From a virus: DNA of 64,000 nucleotides. Shown one piece after another: positions 51,960-61,315 of the stretch (positions are counted from its first letter, which is position 1; the number at the start of each line of letters is the position of its first letter). A program made the translations under genes and the position numbers. Below the pieces are notes generated by a model that had not been told where the DNA came from, did no database searches, and saw only the letters and a list, made by a program, of their open reading frames with translations. Where the stretch lies: the IMG/VR virus record IMGVR_UViG_3300035181_001055, positions 62,001 to 126,000 of that record. One strand, written 5' to 3'.

Positions 51960-52537
51960 TCACACATCTTAATTTTGACCTCGAGACTCTAGGTAAAAAA
52001 TCAAATAGCGTCATTCTTAGCATGGCGTGCATCGCTTTCAAATTTGAAGATGACACACCTTATTCCCAATACGTTCTAGATGGATTCTATGTCAAATTTA
52101 ATCCTCTCGAACAAATAAAGATGGGAAGAACTGTCGATCGTGAAACTGTTGAATGGTGGAAGCAGCAAAATGAAGAAGCTCGTAAGGTGACGCAACCTAG
52201 CGACAATGATGTTAGTGTCTCGGAGGGGCTTGCGCTATTGCGAGATTATATCAACGGAACTGATTATGAATGGAAAACAGGGTACTGTTGGAGCAGAGGG
52301 AATTATTTCGATTTTCCCATGATAGAAGATATCCATGATCAGTTTGGCGCTAAATTGCCATTTAATACATGGAAAATTCGTGATATCAGAACGATGATTG
52401 ACGTTTTGACAGGAGATGATAGAGGCAGGTATGAGCTTCGAGATGGTATCCCTAAGGATTATGTTCCTCATCATGCTCTTTATGACACTGCATTGGACAT
52501 TATGCGAATGAAAGAAATTTTCAAAAGCAATTTGTGA
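51956..52537 (+). CDS. dexA: DnaQ-fold 3'-5' exonuclease (T4 DexA-like)
   Basis: 193 residues (T4 DexA 227). DEDDh exonuclease motifs: LNFDLETLGKKSNSVILSMA (Exo I), YCWSRGNYFDFPMIED (Exo II) and YVPHHALYDTALDIMRM (Exo III with His). It degrades single-stranded ends. It belongs to the early small-gene operon driven from 51275. Confidence 0.9.
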   Translation: MITHLNFDLETLGKKSNSVILSMACIAFKFEDDTPYSQYVLDGFYVKFNPLEQIKMGRTVDRETVEWWKQQNEEARKVTQPSDNDVSVSEGLALLRDYINGTDYEWKTGYCWSRGNYFDFPMIEDIHDQFGAKLPFNTWKIRDIRTMIDVLTGDDRGRYELRDGIPKDYVPHHALYDTALDIMRMKEIFKSNL

Positions 52538-52549
52538 ATGGAGGCTTTC

Positions 52550-52771
52550 ATGTTTGTGACCAAGGTTATTGATTCCGTGTGCAAAGAAAATCGCAATGCA
52601 AAGAAAATTGATGATAATAGTTTTCGAATCGGGTCGAATTCTATTCGTATCTATGATAACGGAGGAATTTATGACGTGACTCGATTCGGTCTCAAATTTA
52701 CAGATGTTCCGCAGACTAAGCGAAGTGTTTTTGCTCCTGAGCTGAAGGATGTTATTCGCAATTTCATTTGA
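52550..52771 (+). CDS. Small hypothetical protein
   Basis: 73 residues from ATG 52550, which is spaced correctly from TGGAGG; an in-frame ATG at 52538 is less likely. Strand-rich (SFRIGSNSIRIYDNGGIYDV). No family recognised. Confidence 0.65.
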   Translation: MFVTKVIDSVCKENRNAKKIDDNSFRIGSNSIRIYDNGGIYDVTRFGLKFTDVPQTKRSVFAPELKDVIRNFI

Positions 52772-52783
52772 AAGGTGATTTAT

Positions 52784-53059
52784 ATGAGCCAATTTACAAA
52801 CATCGTGATTCCTTCCAATCCCACTGAGCGCGAAGCTATCAAATCTAGCATGAAAGAGATAAGCGACGTTATGACTATGATTGAAGCAAAGCGTCAGTTC
52901 ATCACAGATGAGATTAAAGCTCTTTCTGAAAAATACAAATTGCCTGCTCGATTTCTTCGAAAAATGGCTCGCGCATATCATTCGCAGACTTTTCAGAAAG
53001 AAAAGCAGGAGATGCTCGATTTTGAAGCTCTATACGAATCCATAGTCGGTGAAAAATGA
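52784..53059 (+). CDS. dsbA: Double-stranded DNA-binding protein DsbA-like
   Basis: 91 residues (T4 DsbA 89). The pattern IKSSMKEISDVMTMIEAKRQ, then IKALSEKYKLPARFLRKMAR and AYHSQTFQKEKQEMLDFEAL YE, is very like T4 DsbA, which binds near late promoters and aids late transcription. ATG 52784 follows AAAGG. A perfect terminator hairpin follows. Confidence 0.85.
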   Translation: MSQFTNIVIPSNPTEREAIKSSMKEISDVMTMIEAKRQFITDEIKALSEKYKLPARFLRKMARAYHSQTFQKEKQEMLDFEALYESIVGEK

Positions 53060-53082
53060 GAAACACAAAGTAAGTAACGACT

Positions 53083-53114
53083 ATGAAACCTTGCCGAAGC
53101 AAGGTTTCATTTTG
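53083..53114 (+). terminator. Terminator after dsbA
   Basis: Perfect 12-bp stem (ATGAAACCTTGC / GCAAGGTTTCAT) with a CGAA tetraloop, followed by TTTTG. Confidence 0.88.
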
Positions 53115-53121
53115 ACTGCCA

Positions 53122-53129
53122 TATAAATA
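53122..53129 (+). promoter_or_regulatory. T4-type late promoter (TATAAATA)
   Basis: Exact core just after the dsbA terminator, 38 bp before the AAA+ gene. Confidence 0.8.
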
Positions 53130-53167
53130 TGAATAGTATTCTAAATTTGTTTTCGAGAGGCGAATAG

Positions 53168-54652
53168 ATGTTTTCTTTCAAAAAATGGTTAACAGAAGCT
53201 TTTTCTAATGCTAATGCTGAGCGAGTTAATGAACTCATTAGAAAATACCTTGAAAAGAAACTAGGCGGAAAAGTAGTTAAGATGCCTGGGGTTGAAGAAT
53301 TCAGCAACAGCATTGAAAAAGGATTCGGAATTCGTTATTTCTATGACAAGATTAAGAGTGTTCGTTTCAACTGGACTTCAGCGATTGGGGTCATGAACCT
53401 TCACTCGGTTGACATTTGGTTTGGAACAGGGCCTGACCCCGATTTTCATATTGAGTTTCCTGGAGATGTTAGCATCGTAAAAGTTTTACCTAGCGTTGTT
53501 GATGTTCTCCAAAATCCTTCAGTCGGCACATTTGAAGCCATCCCTGTTGATGATTTGAATGAAGAGATTAACGTCCCATATATTGCTGAATCAGTTTTGC
53601 ATGATATTTGGGACGAGGTTATGACGTATATCAAAGCTGGGCAGCCTGTTCGAGTGAGCGCAATTGAAAGCACTCTAGGCAGTCGCGGCTATAAAATCAT
53701 CAATGCCATTCGAGCAGAGTTCCCGAATTATTTTGAGGTTCAAGGACGCAATGTCATCTTTACTGGTGATGTTCATGAAATTGCTGCATCTAAAGACAAG
53801 ATTCTTGGCAAAATTGGTGGTGTTAAAATGCGAGTCACGAAAGGTGGCTCGGACGAAACAATTGCAATTGACCCTAAACTGAAAGATCTAGAGGAAATTG
53901 ATAAAGAGGGCGTTGAAAAAGTCGCCTATGAAGATCAACTGAAAGACCTCGCGGGTCTTATTAAGCTAGTTGTCAAAGGCGCTTCGAATGCTCTATTCAT
54001 CGCTGGCCGCGGAGGCGTAGGTAAGACACATACCGTCGAAACTGTTCTTGGCGATCTTGGCCTGAAGGACGGCGAAGGCTACTTCAAGAATACAGGTAGC
54101 GCATCGGCTATTGGTATTTACAAGTTGCTGTATAAGCATCGTGACGAAATCATCCTCTTCGATGACAGCGATGGTGCTCTCGCCGATCAAGACAGCCGAA
54201 ACATTTTCAAAGCTGCTACTGATACCAAGAAAGTTCGCAAACTCGTTTGGAATAAGGATAGCAAGAATCTGGTCGATCCTGACGAAATGGATGACGAGGA
54301 CGACACCAAGATTCCTAAGTACTTCGAGTTCACTGGAAGAATCATTTTCATTTCAAACCTCAGCATCGACAAACTAGACCCTGATGGCGCATTGAGAACA
54401 CGCGCTCTTATGATTTCTATCGACCCGACTGATGAAGAAGTCCTGAACTTTATGGAAAAAATCGTCAATCAAATCCCACTCGAGGATGGGTTGGAGCTCG
54501 ATGAAGATGCGAGAAAAGAAGTCGTTGACCAGATGCGCAAGAGCACACGGAAGGGCGACATTAGCATTCGTAAATTGGTACGTGGCCTGAATATGCGCGC
54601 AGCTCTAGGTCCTGGCGATGATTGGGTGCGTTTAGTCAAGCTGTATGCTTAA
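53168..54652 (+). CDS. Late AAA+ ATPase with capsid-targeting-like N-terminus
   Basis: 494 residues. Walker A FIAGRGGVGKTHTVETVLG is at about residue 278 and Walker B IILFDDSDGALADQ near 327; FEFTGRIIFISNLSIDKLD resembles sensor 1, and the following DPDGALRTRALM may hold the arginine finger. The first about 250 residues have no known domain; the N-terminus FSFKKWLTEAFSNANAE resembles the capsid-targeting motif, with LTE followed by A as a gp21-type cut site. It is late-expressed, which is unusual for a AAA+ enzyme. Possible roles are structural cargo or assembly; I cannot decide. Confidence 0.8.
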   Translation: MFSFKKWLTEAFSNANAERVNELIRKYLEKKLGGKVVKMPGVEEFSNSIEKGFGIRYFYDKIKSVRFNWTSAIGVMNLHSVDIWFGTGPDPDFHIEFPGDVSIVKVLPSVVDVLQNPSVGTFEAIPVDDLNEEINVPYIAESVLHDIWDEVMTYIKAGQPVRVSAIESTLGSRGYKIINAIRAEFPNYFEVQGRNVIFTGDVHEIAASKDKILGKIGGVKMRVTKGGSDETIAIDPKLKDLEEIDKEGVEKVAYEDQLKDLAGLIKLVVKGASNALFIAGRGGVGKTHTVETVLGDLGLKDGEGYFKNTGSASAIGIYKLLYKHRDEIILFDDSDGALADQDSRNIFKAATDTKKVRKLVWNKDSKNLVDPDEMDDEDDTKIPKYFEFTGRIIFISNLSIDKLDPDGALRTRALMISIDPTDEEVLNFMEKIVNQIPLEDGLELDEDARKEVVDQMRKSTRKGDISIRKLVRGLNMRAALGPGDDWVRLVKLYA

Positions 54653-54661
54653 GGAGTAAGC

Positions 54662-55018
54662 ATGAAACCCGCAGCGCTTGACATCACAATCTATCAGGGA
54701 AGCACATTCTCTCAACCGTTTCAATGGAAAAGCGGGGATCCGTCTGCACCTGTCAATCTCACTGGGTATAAAGCGAGAATGCAAATTCGTGAGAAAATTA
54801 GCTCGCCTACTTACATCATTAATTTAACTACCGAGAATGGCGGGATTGTATTTCGAGACGCGATTAATGGCATATTTTCAATTGAAATGTCAGACGCAGT
54901 TACTGCAGCGATGGATTTTAAGCATGCGGTTTATGATATTGAATTTGTTTCTCCTGGCGGAATCGTGACGAGATTATTCGGCGGAGATGTTATTTTGTCG
55001 CCAGAGGTTACAAGATGA
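54662..55018 (+). CDS. Fibre-module protein (beta-sandwich, tail-associated)
   Basis: 118 residues with the pattern [33 protein letters not shown] and [19 protein letters not shown], seen in short phage proteins that sit just before collagen-like or fibre genes. Probably a baseplate or fibre attachment protein. It overlaps the next gene by 4 bp. Confidence 0.65.
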   Translation: MKPAALDITIYQGSTFSQPFQWKSGDPSAPVNLTGYKARMQIREKISSPTYIINLTTENGGIVFRDAINGIFSIEMSDAVTAAMDFKHAVYDIEFVSPGGIVTRLFGGDVILSPEVTR

Positions 55019-55545
55019 CCGATTCAGTTCAAGTAATACAGGGCCAAGACTCTACTGTAGTTATAACACAAGATGTTGCTAACTTAGTTCAAACGAGTAA
55101 CGAACCTGTAGTAATTGATAGGATTACTGAAGGTCCTCAGGGGCCGCAAGGGATGCCAGGACCTCAGGGGCCTGTTGGACCTATTGGACCACAAGGGCCT
55201 ATTGGCCCTATTGGACCCCAAGGGCCGCAAGGCGAGAAGGGGGATAGAGGCGATCCTGGCGCTGCATTGCTAACTGTTCACCAGTCATATGAGTGGTCAA
55301 ATACTAATCCGATTCTGATGCTAGGAGAAATCGGAGTAGAATTTGACACTCGAAAAATAAAATTAGGCGATGGTGTTACTCATTGGAATGATTTGGAATA
55401 TTTTTTGTATGTGCCGCCAAGTATTTCTAATGCGGACTTAAGCAATGTTAGCGATGGGTCTGTGCTTGTTTATAGAGATTCTGCTAGTAAATTTGTGGCA
55501 ACAAAATTACTTAATCAACAGTCCGTTGACGCGGGCGAATTTTAA
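55015..55545 (+). CDS. Collagen-like tail fibre protein
   Basis: 176 residues: an N-terminal strand region, then about 15 Gly-X-Y triplets ([19 protein letters not shown] and onward) that form a triple helix. A C-terminal segment [20 protein letters not shown], followed by VTHWNDLEY, is like the N-terminal attachment domain of the phage major tropism determinant. It is likely a trimeric fibre shaft or linker. Confidence 0.85.
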   Translation: MTDSVQVIQGQDSTVVITQDVANLVQTSNEPVVIDRITEGPQGPQGMPGPQGPVGPIGPQGPIGPIGPQGPQGEKGDRGDPGAALLTVHQSYEWSNTNPILMLGEIGVEFDTRKIKLGDGVTHWNDLEYFLYVPPSISNADLSNVSDGSVLVYRDSASKFVATKLLNQQSVDAGEF

Positions 55546-55559
55546 GAGAGGTCGAAGAT

Positions 55560-57836
55560 ATGTCATCAACAATCAAAATCAAAAGAAGTGAAGTAAGCGG
55601 CAATCCGTCAGTACTAGCCGCCGGCGAGCTTGCATATTCGGGATTACCTGATAATGGATCAAATGGCGGTGATAGGCTTTACATTGGTATAGGCACCGAG
55701 ACAAACGGAAATGCCGCCAATCATGTAGTCATCGGCGGAAAGTATTTCACTGACATGCTCAATCATGTCAAAGGCGTCTTGACTGCTAATAGCGCCATTG
55801 TTGTTGATGGCAATAGTAAGATAGACCATTTGATCGTCGATAATATTGACATTAACGGAAATACTATCTCAGCAACCGATACAAACGGCAATCTCGTTCT
55901 GAAGTCAAATGGTTCAGGGCGGGTTTCTATTAACGGTAATTACTCTCTGCCTAATGCTGATGGAACTGCTGGCCAGATTCTCGTTACAGACGGCGCAGGG
56001 TCAGTTACTTTCCAGTCGGCGCCGTCGTCATCATTCAATATTACAGGCAATTCTGGTAGCGATGTATTCAATACTGGCGAGAATCTAAATGTAGTAGGCA
56101 CCGATGCTATTTCGACGTCAGTCACAGATAATAGCATCAGCATCTCAGTCTCGGATGCAACTAATACTGCAAAAGGTGTTGCCAGTTTTTCGAGCAGCTC
56201 GTTTGCAGTAACTAGCGGATCAGTCTCAATAAAACCCGCAGGAATTTCGAATTCGCAGCTTGCGAATTCCTCTGTTACGCTCGGAACAACTTCTGTTGCC
56301 TTGGGTGGAACAGCAACATCTCTGTCTGGTCTGACATCTATTACAGCAACCACTTTCATTGGAAATCTTCAAGGCAATGCAGATACTGCGACTGCCGCAT
56401 CCAATGCAGACACCGCTACTAAACTTGCTACACCTAGAACAATTTCTCTTTCAGGCGATTTGTCTGGTAGTGTTAGTTTCGATGGTAGCGCCGACGTAAC
56501 CTTAGCTGCAACAATTGCCCCTGATTCTATTGCTCTTGGAACTGACACGACTGGCAATTACGTCGCTAGTGTAACTGCTTCAGCAGGAACTGGCGTTTCT
56601 GTTACTGGTTCTGGTGAAGGCGCAGCTGTAGTCGTTTCAGGTGTTGATGCAACTAATACCAGCAAGGGTGTCGCAAGTTTCAGTAGTAGTACATTCAGCG
56701 TAAGCAGCGGCGCTGTTGACATCAAAGCTGGTGGGGTTAGCAATTCGCAACTCGCCAACAGCAAAGTCACCATCGGTTCAACTGATGTTTCTTTGGGGTC
56801 GACGCAAACAGACATCGCGGGGTTAACAAGCCTCGTTGTTGACAACATCAAGATTGACGGCAATGAAATTTCAAGCACAGACAGCAACGGTATAATTTCA
56901 CTCAAACCGTCTGGAACTGGTCATATTTCAGCTAACGGGTTCTTGCTGAAAGGATTGGCTGATCCAGTTGATCCGCAAGATGCCACAACTAAAGCGTATG
57001 TTGATAGCGTTGCTACTGGATTGACATGGAAAGATGCTGTTCGCCTTCTTTCCAATGTTAATGTCGCTCTAACTGGGTCTTCTGGAACATTGACAATCGA
57101 CGGGAAAAATTTGTCCTCAACGTACAATGGTTCTCGAATCCTTTTGATAAATCAGACTACTGCGTCTGAAAATGGTATCTACGTCTATAATGATGACGGA
57201 ACCTCATATAATCTTGCTCGCTCGTCTGATTTGAATTCAGTCAGTGATCTGGCTGGCGCTTGCGTGTTTGTCATTGATGGTAATACTTACGATAATACTG
57301 GATGGGTTCAGAGCAATCCAAAACCAACTGGTTTCGGTGACCAGACTTGGGTCCAATTCTCTGGTTCTGGTTCATATACTGCAGGCGCAGGTCTGAGCCT
57401 AACTGGAAATCAGTTCAGTGTTAATGTTGCAGCGAATGGCGGAATTGAAATTTCCGCTAATGCTCTACAGCTCAAGAGCACTGTTTCTGGCGATGGTCTG
57501 GCCTATGCTAACGGTGTTCTCAATGTTGGCGGAACTCCTGGCCGCATTAGTGTTGGCGCAGATAATGTTGACATTGATGCTAACTACGCAGGTCAAGCAT
57601 CAATCACTACAGTTGGCACACTGACTTCTGGAGCACTTGGCTCAGGATTTACGACTGTTGGTGTTGCACAAGGCGGTACAGGAGTCACTAGCTTGGCTGC
57701 TCGCGGCATTCTTTTCGGCAATGGAACAGGTGCGGTCGGCGCTACTGCTGCGAGCGCAGCTGATGGTAGCTTCTTGGCTGAAGACTCGACTGGCAACCCA
57801 TACTGGACGAATGTCATCGACGGCGGAACTTACTGA
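55560..57836 (+). CDS. Long tail fibre protein
   Basis: 758 residues, nearly all beta-structured and rich in Ser, Thr, Gly and Asn, as in T4-like fibres. The N-terminus (STIKIKRSEVSGNPSVLAAG, then ELAYSGL) is a short virion-attachment domain. An internal duplication of about 63 residues begins ATNTAKGVASFSSSSFAVTS (about residue 199) and ATNTSKGVASFSSSTFSVSS (about 363). The region KGLADPVDPQDATTKAYVDS is a common fibre repeat. It ends IDGGTY, then a terminator, so the receptor-binding tip is probably on separate proteins. Confidence 0.88.
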   Translation: MSSTIKIKRSEVSGNPSVLAAGELAYSGLPDNGSNGGDRLYIGIGTETNGNAANHVVIGGKYFTDMLNHVKGVLTANSAIVVDGNSKIDHLIVDNIDINGNTISATDTNGNLVLKSNGSGRVSINGNYSLPNADGTAGQILVTDGAGSVTFQSAPSSSFNITGNSGSDVFNTGENLNVVGTDAISTSVTDNSISISVSDATNTAKGVASFSSSSFAVTSGSVSIKPAGISNSQLANSSVTLGTTSVALGGTATSLSGLTSITATTFIGNLQGNADTATAASNADTATKLATPRTISLSGDLSGSVSFDGSADVTLAATIAPDSIALGTDTTGNYVASVTASAGTGVSVTGSGEGAAVVVSGVDATNTSKGVASFSSSTFSVSSGAVDIKAGGVSNSQLANSKVTIGSTDVSLGSTQTDIAGLTSLVVDNIKIDGNEISSTDSNGIISLKPSGTGHISANGFLLKGLADPVDPQDATTKAYVDSVATGLTWKDAVRLLSNVNVALTGSSGTLTIDGKNLSSTYNGSRILLINQTTASENGIYVYNDDGTSYNLARSSDLNSVSDLAGACVFVIDGNTYDNTGWVQSNPKPTGFGDQTWVQFSGSGSYTAGAGLSLTGNQFSVNVAANGGIEISANALQLKSTVSGDGLAYANGVLNVGGTPGRISVGADNVDIDANYAGQASITTVGTLTSGALGSGFTTVGVAQGGTGVTSLAARGILFGNGTGAVGATAASAADGSFLAEDSTGNPYWTNVIDGGTY

Positions 57837-57861
57837 TAAATATTATTGAGTTCTTCACTCA

Positions 57862-57891
57862 AGGGGGCTCTATAGTCCCCTTTTATTTTTC
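57862..57891 (+). terminator. Terminator after long fibre gene
   Basis: 9-bp stem AAGGGGGCT / AGTCCCCTT (one G-T pair) with CTAT loop and TTATTTTT tail. A GATAAATA late-like sequence at 57836-57843 overlaps the gene end upstream of it. Confidence 0.85.
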
Positions 57892-57908
57892 CTCTATAGG
57901 AGTATAAG

Positions 57909-59030
57909 ATGGCACGTTTAGTAACAAAGAAGTCATCAGTTCCAGGTAAGGCGCCTTCATCGTCTGATCTTGTTATGGGCGAATTGGCGGTAAATGTGGC
58001 CGACAAGGTGATTTATACCAAAGACGCTAATGGGAATATCATTACGCTGGGCGGCGGAGCTCCGCCCGACGCAACATACTTGACTCTAACTACTAATGCA
58101 ACGCTAACCAACGAAAGAGTTCTGACTCCGTCAACAGAATTCACTGTAACTGATGGCGGTTCTGGCGGAAACTACAGCTTAAGCGTTAATGCTATTTCTG
58201 GCAAAAAGATTCAAGGTAGAACAGTTTACAGCAAAACTACAGTAAATTGCGGAATTATTATTCCATTCTACCAATATCCTTCAAATGTATATACAAACGC
58301 AAGCGCCAATCTAATTCTTGACTTGAAGAGAAAGTATCAAGACGTTGTCGTTACAGTTGTATTAAACCCATCGAGTGGCCCAGGTACTGAAACTGATGGA
58401 AATTATACAGCCTTGATAAAGCGTTTGTTGGGTGCTGGTATAACTGTCCTAGCGTATGTCTACACGAGTTATGGGTCACGACCTATTACAGACATTCAAA
58501 ATGACATTAACACTTATCTAAATCTTTACTCATTCAGCTCTGTTAATGGTCAGTACGGCATTTTTCTCGACGAGATGTCAACTAGTAATAGCTCTAGTAT
58601 GCTAACATACTATAAGAGTATAAAAGAATATGCGCACAATCTTGGTCTATATCCAGTATTCGGTAACCCTGGAGCAGATTTGCCAGCGGATGTGTTTATA
58701 AATGAATCGTGCGATGATTACTTGATATATGAAGATAACAAAATTTGGCCGACTGAAGACTACTTGAAAGGTGACTTTTATGACGGGCATTCTGATTTCG
58801 ATTACTCTCAGAGATATGCTTCCATCTTAAATGTTCCTTTTGATGCTGAGAAAATACAAATGATGGCTAAGTACTGCGGCGGCATATATGTGACTGATGC
58901 TCCGTTTAATAGCGCGTATTCTGTACTTCCATCATATTTGGAGAATCTTTTCGTAATGCTGTCAAATAAAACAGCTCATAAAAATCTAGGGCTCTTTCAC
59001 GCTGCACAAATCAACATGCTTATGCCTTAA
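57909..59030 (+). CDS. Tail fibre/tailspike protein with spherulin-4-like domain
   Basis: 373 residues. The N-terminus (RLVTKKSSVPGKAPSSSDLV, MGELAVNVADKVIYTKD) is a fibre attachment domain like that in the neighbouring fibre genes. From about residue 110 it matches the spherulation-specific family 4 / glycosidase-like barrel: GIIIPFYQYPSNVYTNA, VVLNPSSGPGTETDGNY, ITVLAYVYTSYGSRPITDI and QYGIFLDEMSTSN with acidic catalytic-type residues. It probably binds and may cut a surface polysaccharide. Confidence 0.82.
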   Translation: MARLVTKKSSVPGKAPSSSDLVMGELAVNVADKVIYTKDANGNIITLGGGAPPDATYLTLTTNATLTNERVLTPSTEFTVTDGGSGGNYSLSVNAISGKKIQGRTVYSKTTVNCGIIIPFYQYPSNVYTNASANLILDLKRKYQDVVVTVVLNPSSGPGTETDGNYTALIKRLLGAGITVLAYVYTSYGSRPITDIQNDINTYLNLYSFSSVNGQYGIFLDEMSTSNSSSMLTYYKSIKEYAHNLGLYPVFGNPGADLPADVFINESCDDYLIYEDNKIWPTEDYLKGDFYDGHSDFDYSQRYASILNVPFDAEKIQMMAKYCGGIYVTDAPFNSAYSVLPSYLENLFVMLSNKTAHKNLGLFHAAQINMLMP

Positions 59031-59042
59031 GGAGTAAAACAT

Positions 59043-59783
59043 ATGTCTGGCAACATTTCACCGATCTTTTCTCGCGCTGGCGACATTCAAGGCGGCGTGG
59101 TCCTAACTGCTGCTGCTAACGATTACAATGGTCAGAACGTTAACAATGCTGTAGTTTTTTCTGCTGATGCTATGAATGGCGGATATATTCAGCGCTTGCG
59201 CTTCAAAGCGTTAGGAACCAACGTTGCTACGGTGTGCAGAATCTTCTTAAATAACGGACTAAGTCGTTTTGCTGCAGCTATATCTGCAGTTTCTTCTGCT
59301 CCTACTGGATCCGCATCTACGTCAGGCGGCACTCTACAATCTGGTTCTTACTATGCCAAGATTGTTGCAGTAGATCAGTATGGCGCGATGACTGCTCCGT
59401 CCTCAGAATCTTCAGCAGTTTCGGTTACTGGTCCTACAGGGTCTATAACTTGGAACTGGACAGCTGTAACGGGTGCAGTGAGTTATATGATTTTTGTGGG
59501 AAGCGTTTCTGGTGGTCAAATATCATACTTCACATCAACTACGAATTCATTCGTTCAGACAGCACCCGTTGGTACAGTTGATTCCATAAACGGGTCAACT
59601 GCTAATAACTGGCTATATGGTGAACTTTCTCTGCCAGCAACCACAGCATCTTCGAGTGCAGCTACTATTGAGATTGACTATCCAATGAACTTTGCTCTAC
59701 CACCATCATATTCTATCTTGGTTGGTCTCGGGACAGCTGTTGCTGCTGGTTGGTCGGTTTCTGCTATTGGAGGTAAGTACTAA
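59043..59783 (+). CDS. Fibre-associated protein with fibronectin-III-like domain
   Basis: 246 residues, beta-rich. The middle third (GSYYAKIVAVDQYGAMTAPS, ITWNWTAVTGAVSYMIFVGS) has the strand pattern of a fibronectin type III or similar Ig-like domain. It lies between the spherulin-like spike and the glycine-rich adhesin and shares a one-base stop/start overlap with the latter. Likely part of the receptor-binding apparatus. Confidence 0.7.
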   Translation: MSGNISPIFSRAGDIQGGVVLTAAANDYNGQNVNNAVVFSADAMNGGYIQRLRFKALGTNVATVCRIFLNNGLSRFAAAISAVSSAPTGSASTSGGTLQSGSYYAKIVAVDQYGAMTAPSSESSAVSVTGPTGSITWNWTAVTGAVSYMIFVGSVSGGQISYFTSTTNSFVQTAPVGTVDSINGSTANNWLYGELSLPATTASSSAATIEIDYPMNFALPPSYSILVGLGTAVAAGWSVSAIGGKY

Positions 59784-60718
59784 TGTTGGACGTGTTGCAC
59801 TTAGCTGAACAGCAAGCCGCCGATGTTCAGATTTTCAGAGGCGCTGGCGCTAGTTCACCTGCATGGACCACATGGCAAAAGCGTCGCGGGGTGTCGATGT
59901 GTTACATAATTTGCATTGGCGGCGGCGGTGGCGGCGGCGCTGGTGTGGTTGGAGCCGCTTCAACCGCAGCAGGTGGTGGCGGCGGTGGGTCTGGTGGTCA
60001 ATCCACATTGATGATCCCTGCATGTTTCTTGCCTGACACTTTATTCGTGAGCGTTGGTCAGGGTGGTCTTGGCGCGGCAGGGTCGCCGTCATATGTTTCA
60101 ACTCAGCCACACACTTCTAACGCACAAAATTATGTTTTATATGCTAACGGCGGAGGCGTAGGCGGCGCAGGCTCGGGCTCAACAGCTGGTGCAGCAGGAT
60201 CAGCTGCGTCTGCTGCTACAATAGCTAGTTGTCCTATAGCTGGAATGGGTGTTTATGCTTTCTTCGCTGGCCAAGCTGGAACTGCTGGAGGTTCTACAGG
60301 CGCTGGAACTTCTCTCTCATACCCCACAACAGGTCTAGTTGTTACTGGCGGAACAGGCGGTGGTGGTCTTCCTGCTGCTTCAACTGCAGGAAGCGCAGGT
60401 GGCGCAATCACTCCCCTTTCGCAACCGACGTTTTTTGTTGGCAATCCAGGTGGAGTTGGCGGCGCCGCAAATAACTCTCCTGGCGGAAATGGATCAAACG
60501 GCGTCACCTTCTTAGATGGTTTGCTTTATGGGTGGGGAGGAACAGGCGGAGGGAGCGGAGGGCTTGGTTCGTCAGGAGCTTCTACAGCATCTGGCGGCAA
60601 TGGCGGCAATGGCGGCACGGGCTCAGGCGGCGGCGGCGGAGGTGGTGGGTTTACAGGTGCCGCGACAGCTACAGGCGGCCGCGGCGGTGACGGCCTCGTC
60701 ATTATCATCTCGTGGTGA
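59783..60718 (+). CDS. Glycine-rich receptor-binding adhesin
   Basis: 311 residues with many poly-Gly and Gly-Ser/Ala runs (GGGGGGGAGVVGAAST, GGNGGNGGTGSGGG) and a C-terminal GRGGDGLVIIISW. Gly-rich tip domains like this occur in phage adhesins (compare the polyglycine sandwich of T4-like gp38 adhesins such as that of S16). As the last gene of the fibre block it is the best candidate for host-range determinant. High GC comes from glycine codons. Confidence 0.8.
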   Translation: MLDVLHLAEQQAADVQIFRGAGASSPAWTTWQKRRGVSMCYIICIGGGGGGGAGVVGAASTAAGGGGGGSGGQSTLMIPACFLPDTLFVSVGQGGLGAAGSPSYVSTQPHTSNAQNYVLYANGGGVGGAGSGSTAGAAGSAASAATIASCPIAGMGVYAFFAGQAGTAGGSTGAGTSLSYPTTGLVVTGGTGGGGLPAASTAGSAGGAITPLSQPTFFVGNPGGVGGAANNSPGGNGSNGVTFLDGLLYGWGGTGGGSGGLGSSGASTASGGNGGNGGTGSGGGGGGGGFTGAATATGGRGGDGLVIIISW

Positions 60719-60736
60719 AATTTTCTCCAAAGAAGG

Positions 60737-60765
60737 TTGACATGCGGCAAGTTCGGTTCTATAAT
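60737..60765 (+). promoter_or_regulatory. Consensus promoter
   Basis: TTGACA, 17 bp, TATAAT, directly after the adhesin gene, 31 bp before the next start codon. Confidence 0.93.
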
Positions 60766-60796
60766 TTGCCCATGTCTAACCTGATTGGAGATTATC

Positions 60797-61231
60797 ATGA
60801 AGAAGTTCACGCTCCCTGCTGGCAAGTACTATGTGGGTGACCCCTGCTACGTGATCTCAGACCACGACAAGTGGATCGATTTCATCGAGAGCAGCGGGTA
60901 CTTTGAAGAATCGTGCGAAGCATCTGTCGGCGATGATAAATTTTGGGCACATTCCACCGTCTACGGCGACGGGTCGTATCAGTGCAACGCAGGCAAAGAA
61001 TTGCCTGTTGACTCGGGATTGATTGGCATTGTGTCACTCAGCGTCGTTGCAAAATACTGCAGCAAGAGCTCTGATTCCATCTCAAATTTGGGCGTTATTG
61101 TTGAATTTCATGAAGATTTCGACGTGACTTTCAATTTTGATGCTGAAAATGGAGCAACACACATCTTCGGTGACGTTGTGGTCTATACTGGAAACAACCC
61201 CAACGATGAAAGCGATGAAGATGACGAGTGA
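60797..61231 (+). CDS. Hypothetical early protein
   Basis: 144 residues from ATG 60797 (GGAG ribosome site). Starts MKKFTLPAGKYYVGDPCYVI, a pattern shared by a family of small uncharacterised phage proteins, and ends in a very acidic tail (NPNDESDEDDE). It is transcribed alone from a consensus promoter, so likely strongly expressed early. Function unknown. Confidence 0.75.
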   Translation: MKKFTLPAGKYYVGDPCYVISDHDKWIDFIESSGYFEESCEASVGDDKFWAHSTVYGDGSYQCNAGKELPVDSGLIGIVSLSVVAKYCSKSSDSISNLGVIVEFHEDFDVTFNFDAENGATHIFGDVVVYTGNNPNDESDEDDE

Positions 61232-61257
61232 ACCCCTTCTCGATGTAGGGTTATTGG

Positions 61258-61286
61258 TTGACATGAAGAATTTTTCCTGGTATAAT
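61258..61286 (+). promoter_or_regulatory. Consensus promoter
   Basis: TTGACA, 17 bp, TATAAT, 29 bp before the DUF932 gene start. Confidence 0.93.
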
Positions 61287-61315
61287 TTTTGAACACAACA
61301 GCAACGGAGATTATC

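Noticed and set aside
60526-60825. Proline-rich antisense ORF opposite the glycine-rich adhesin
   Set aside because: Glycine codons read backwards give proline; no independent signal.
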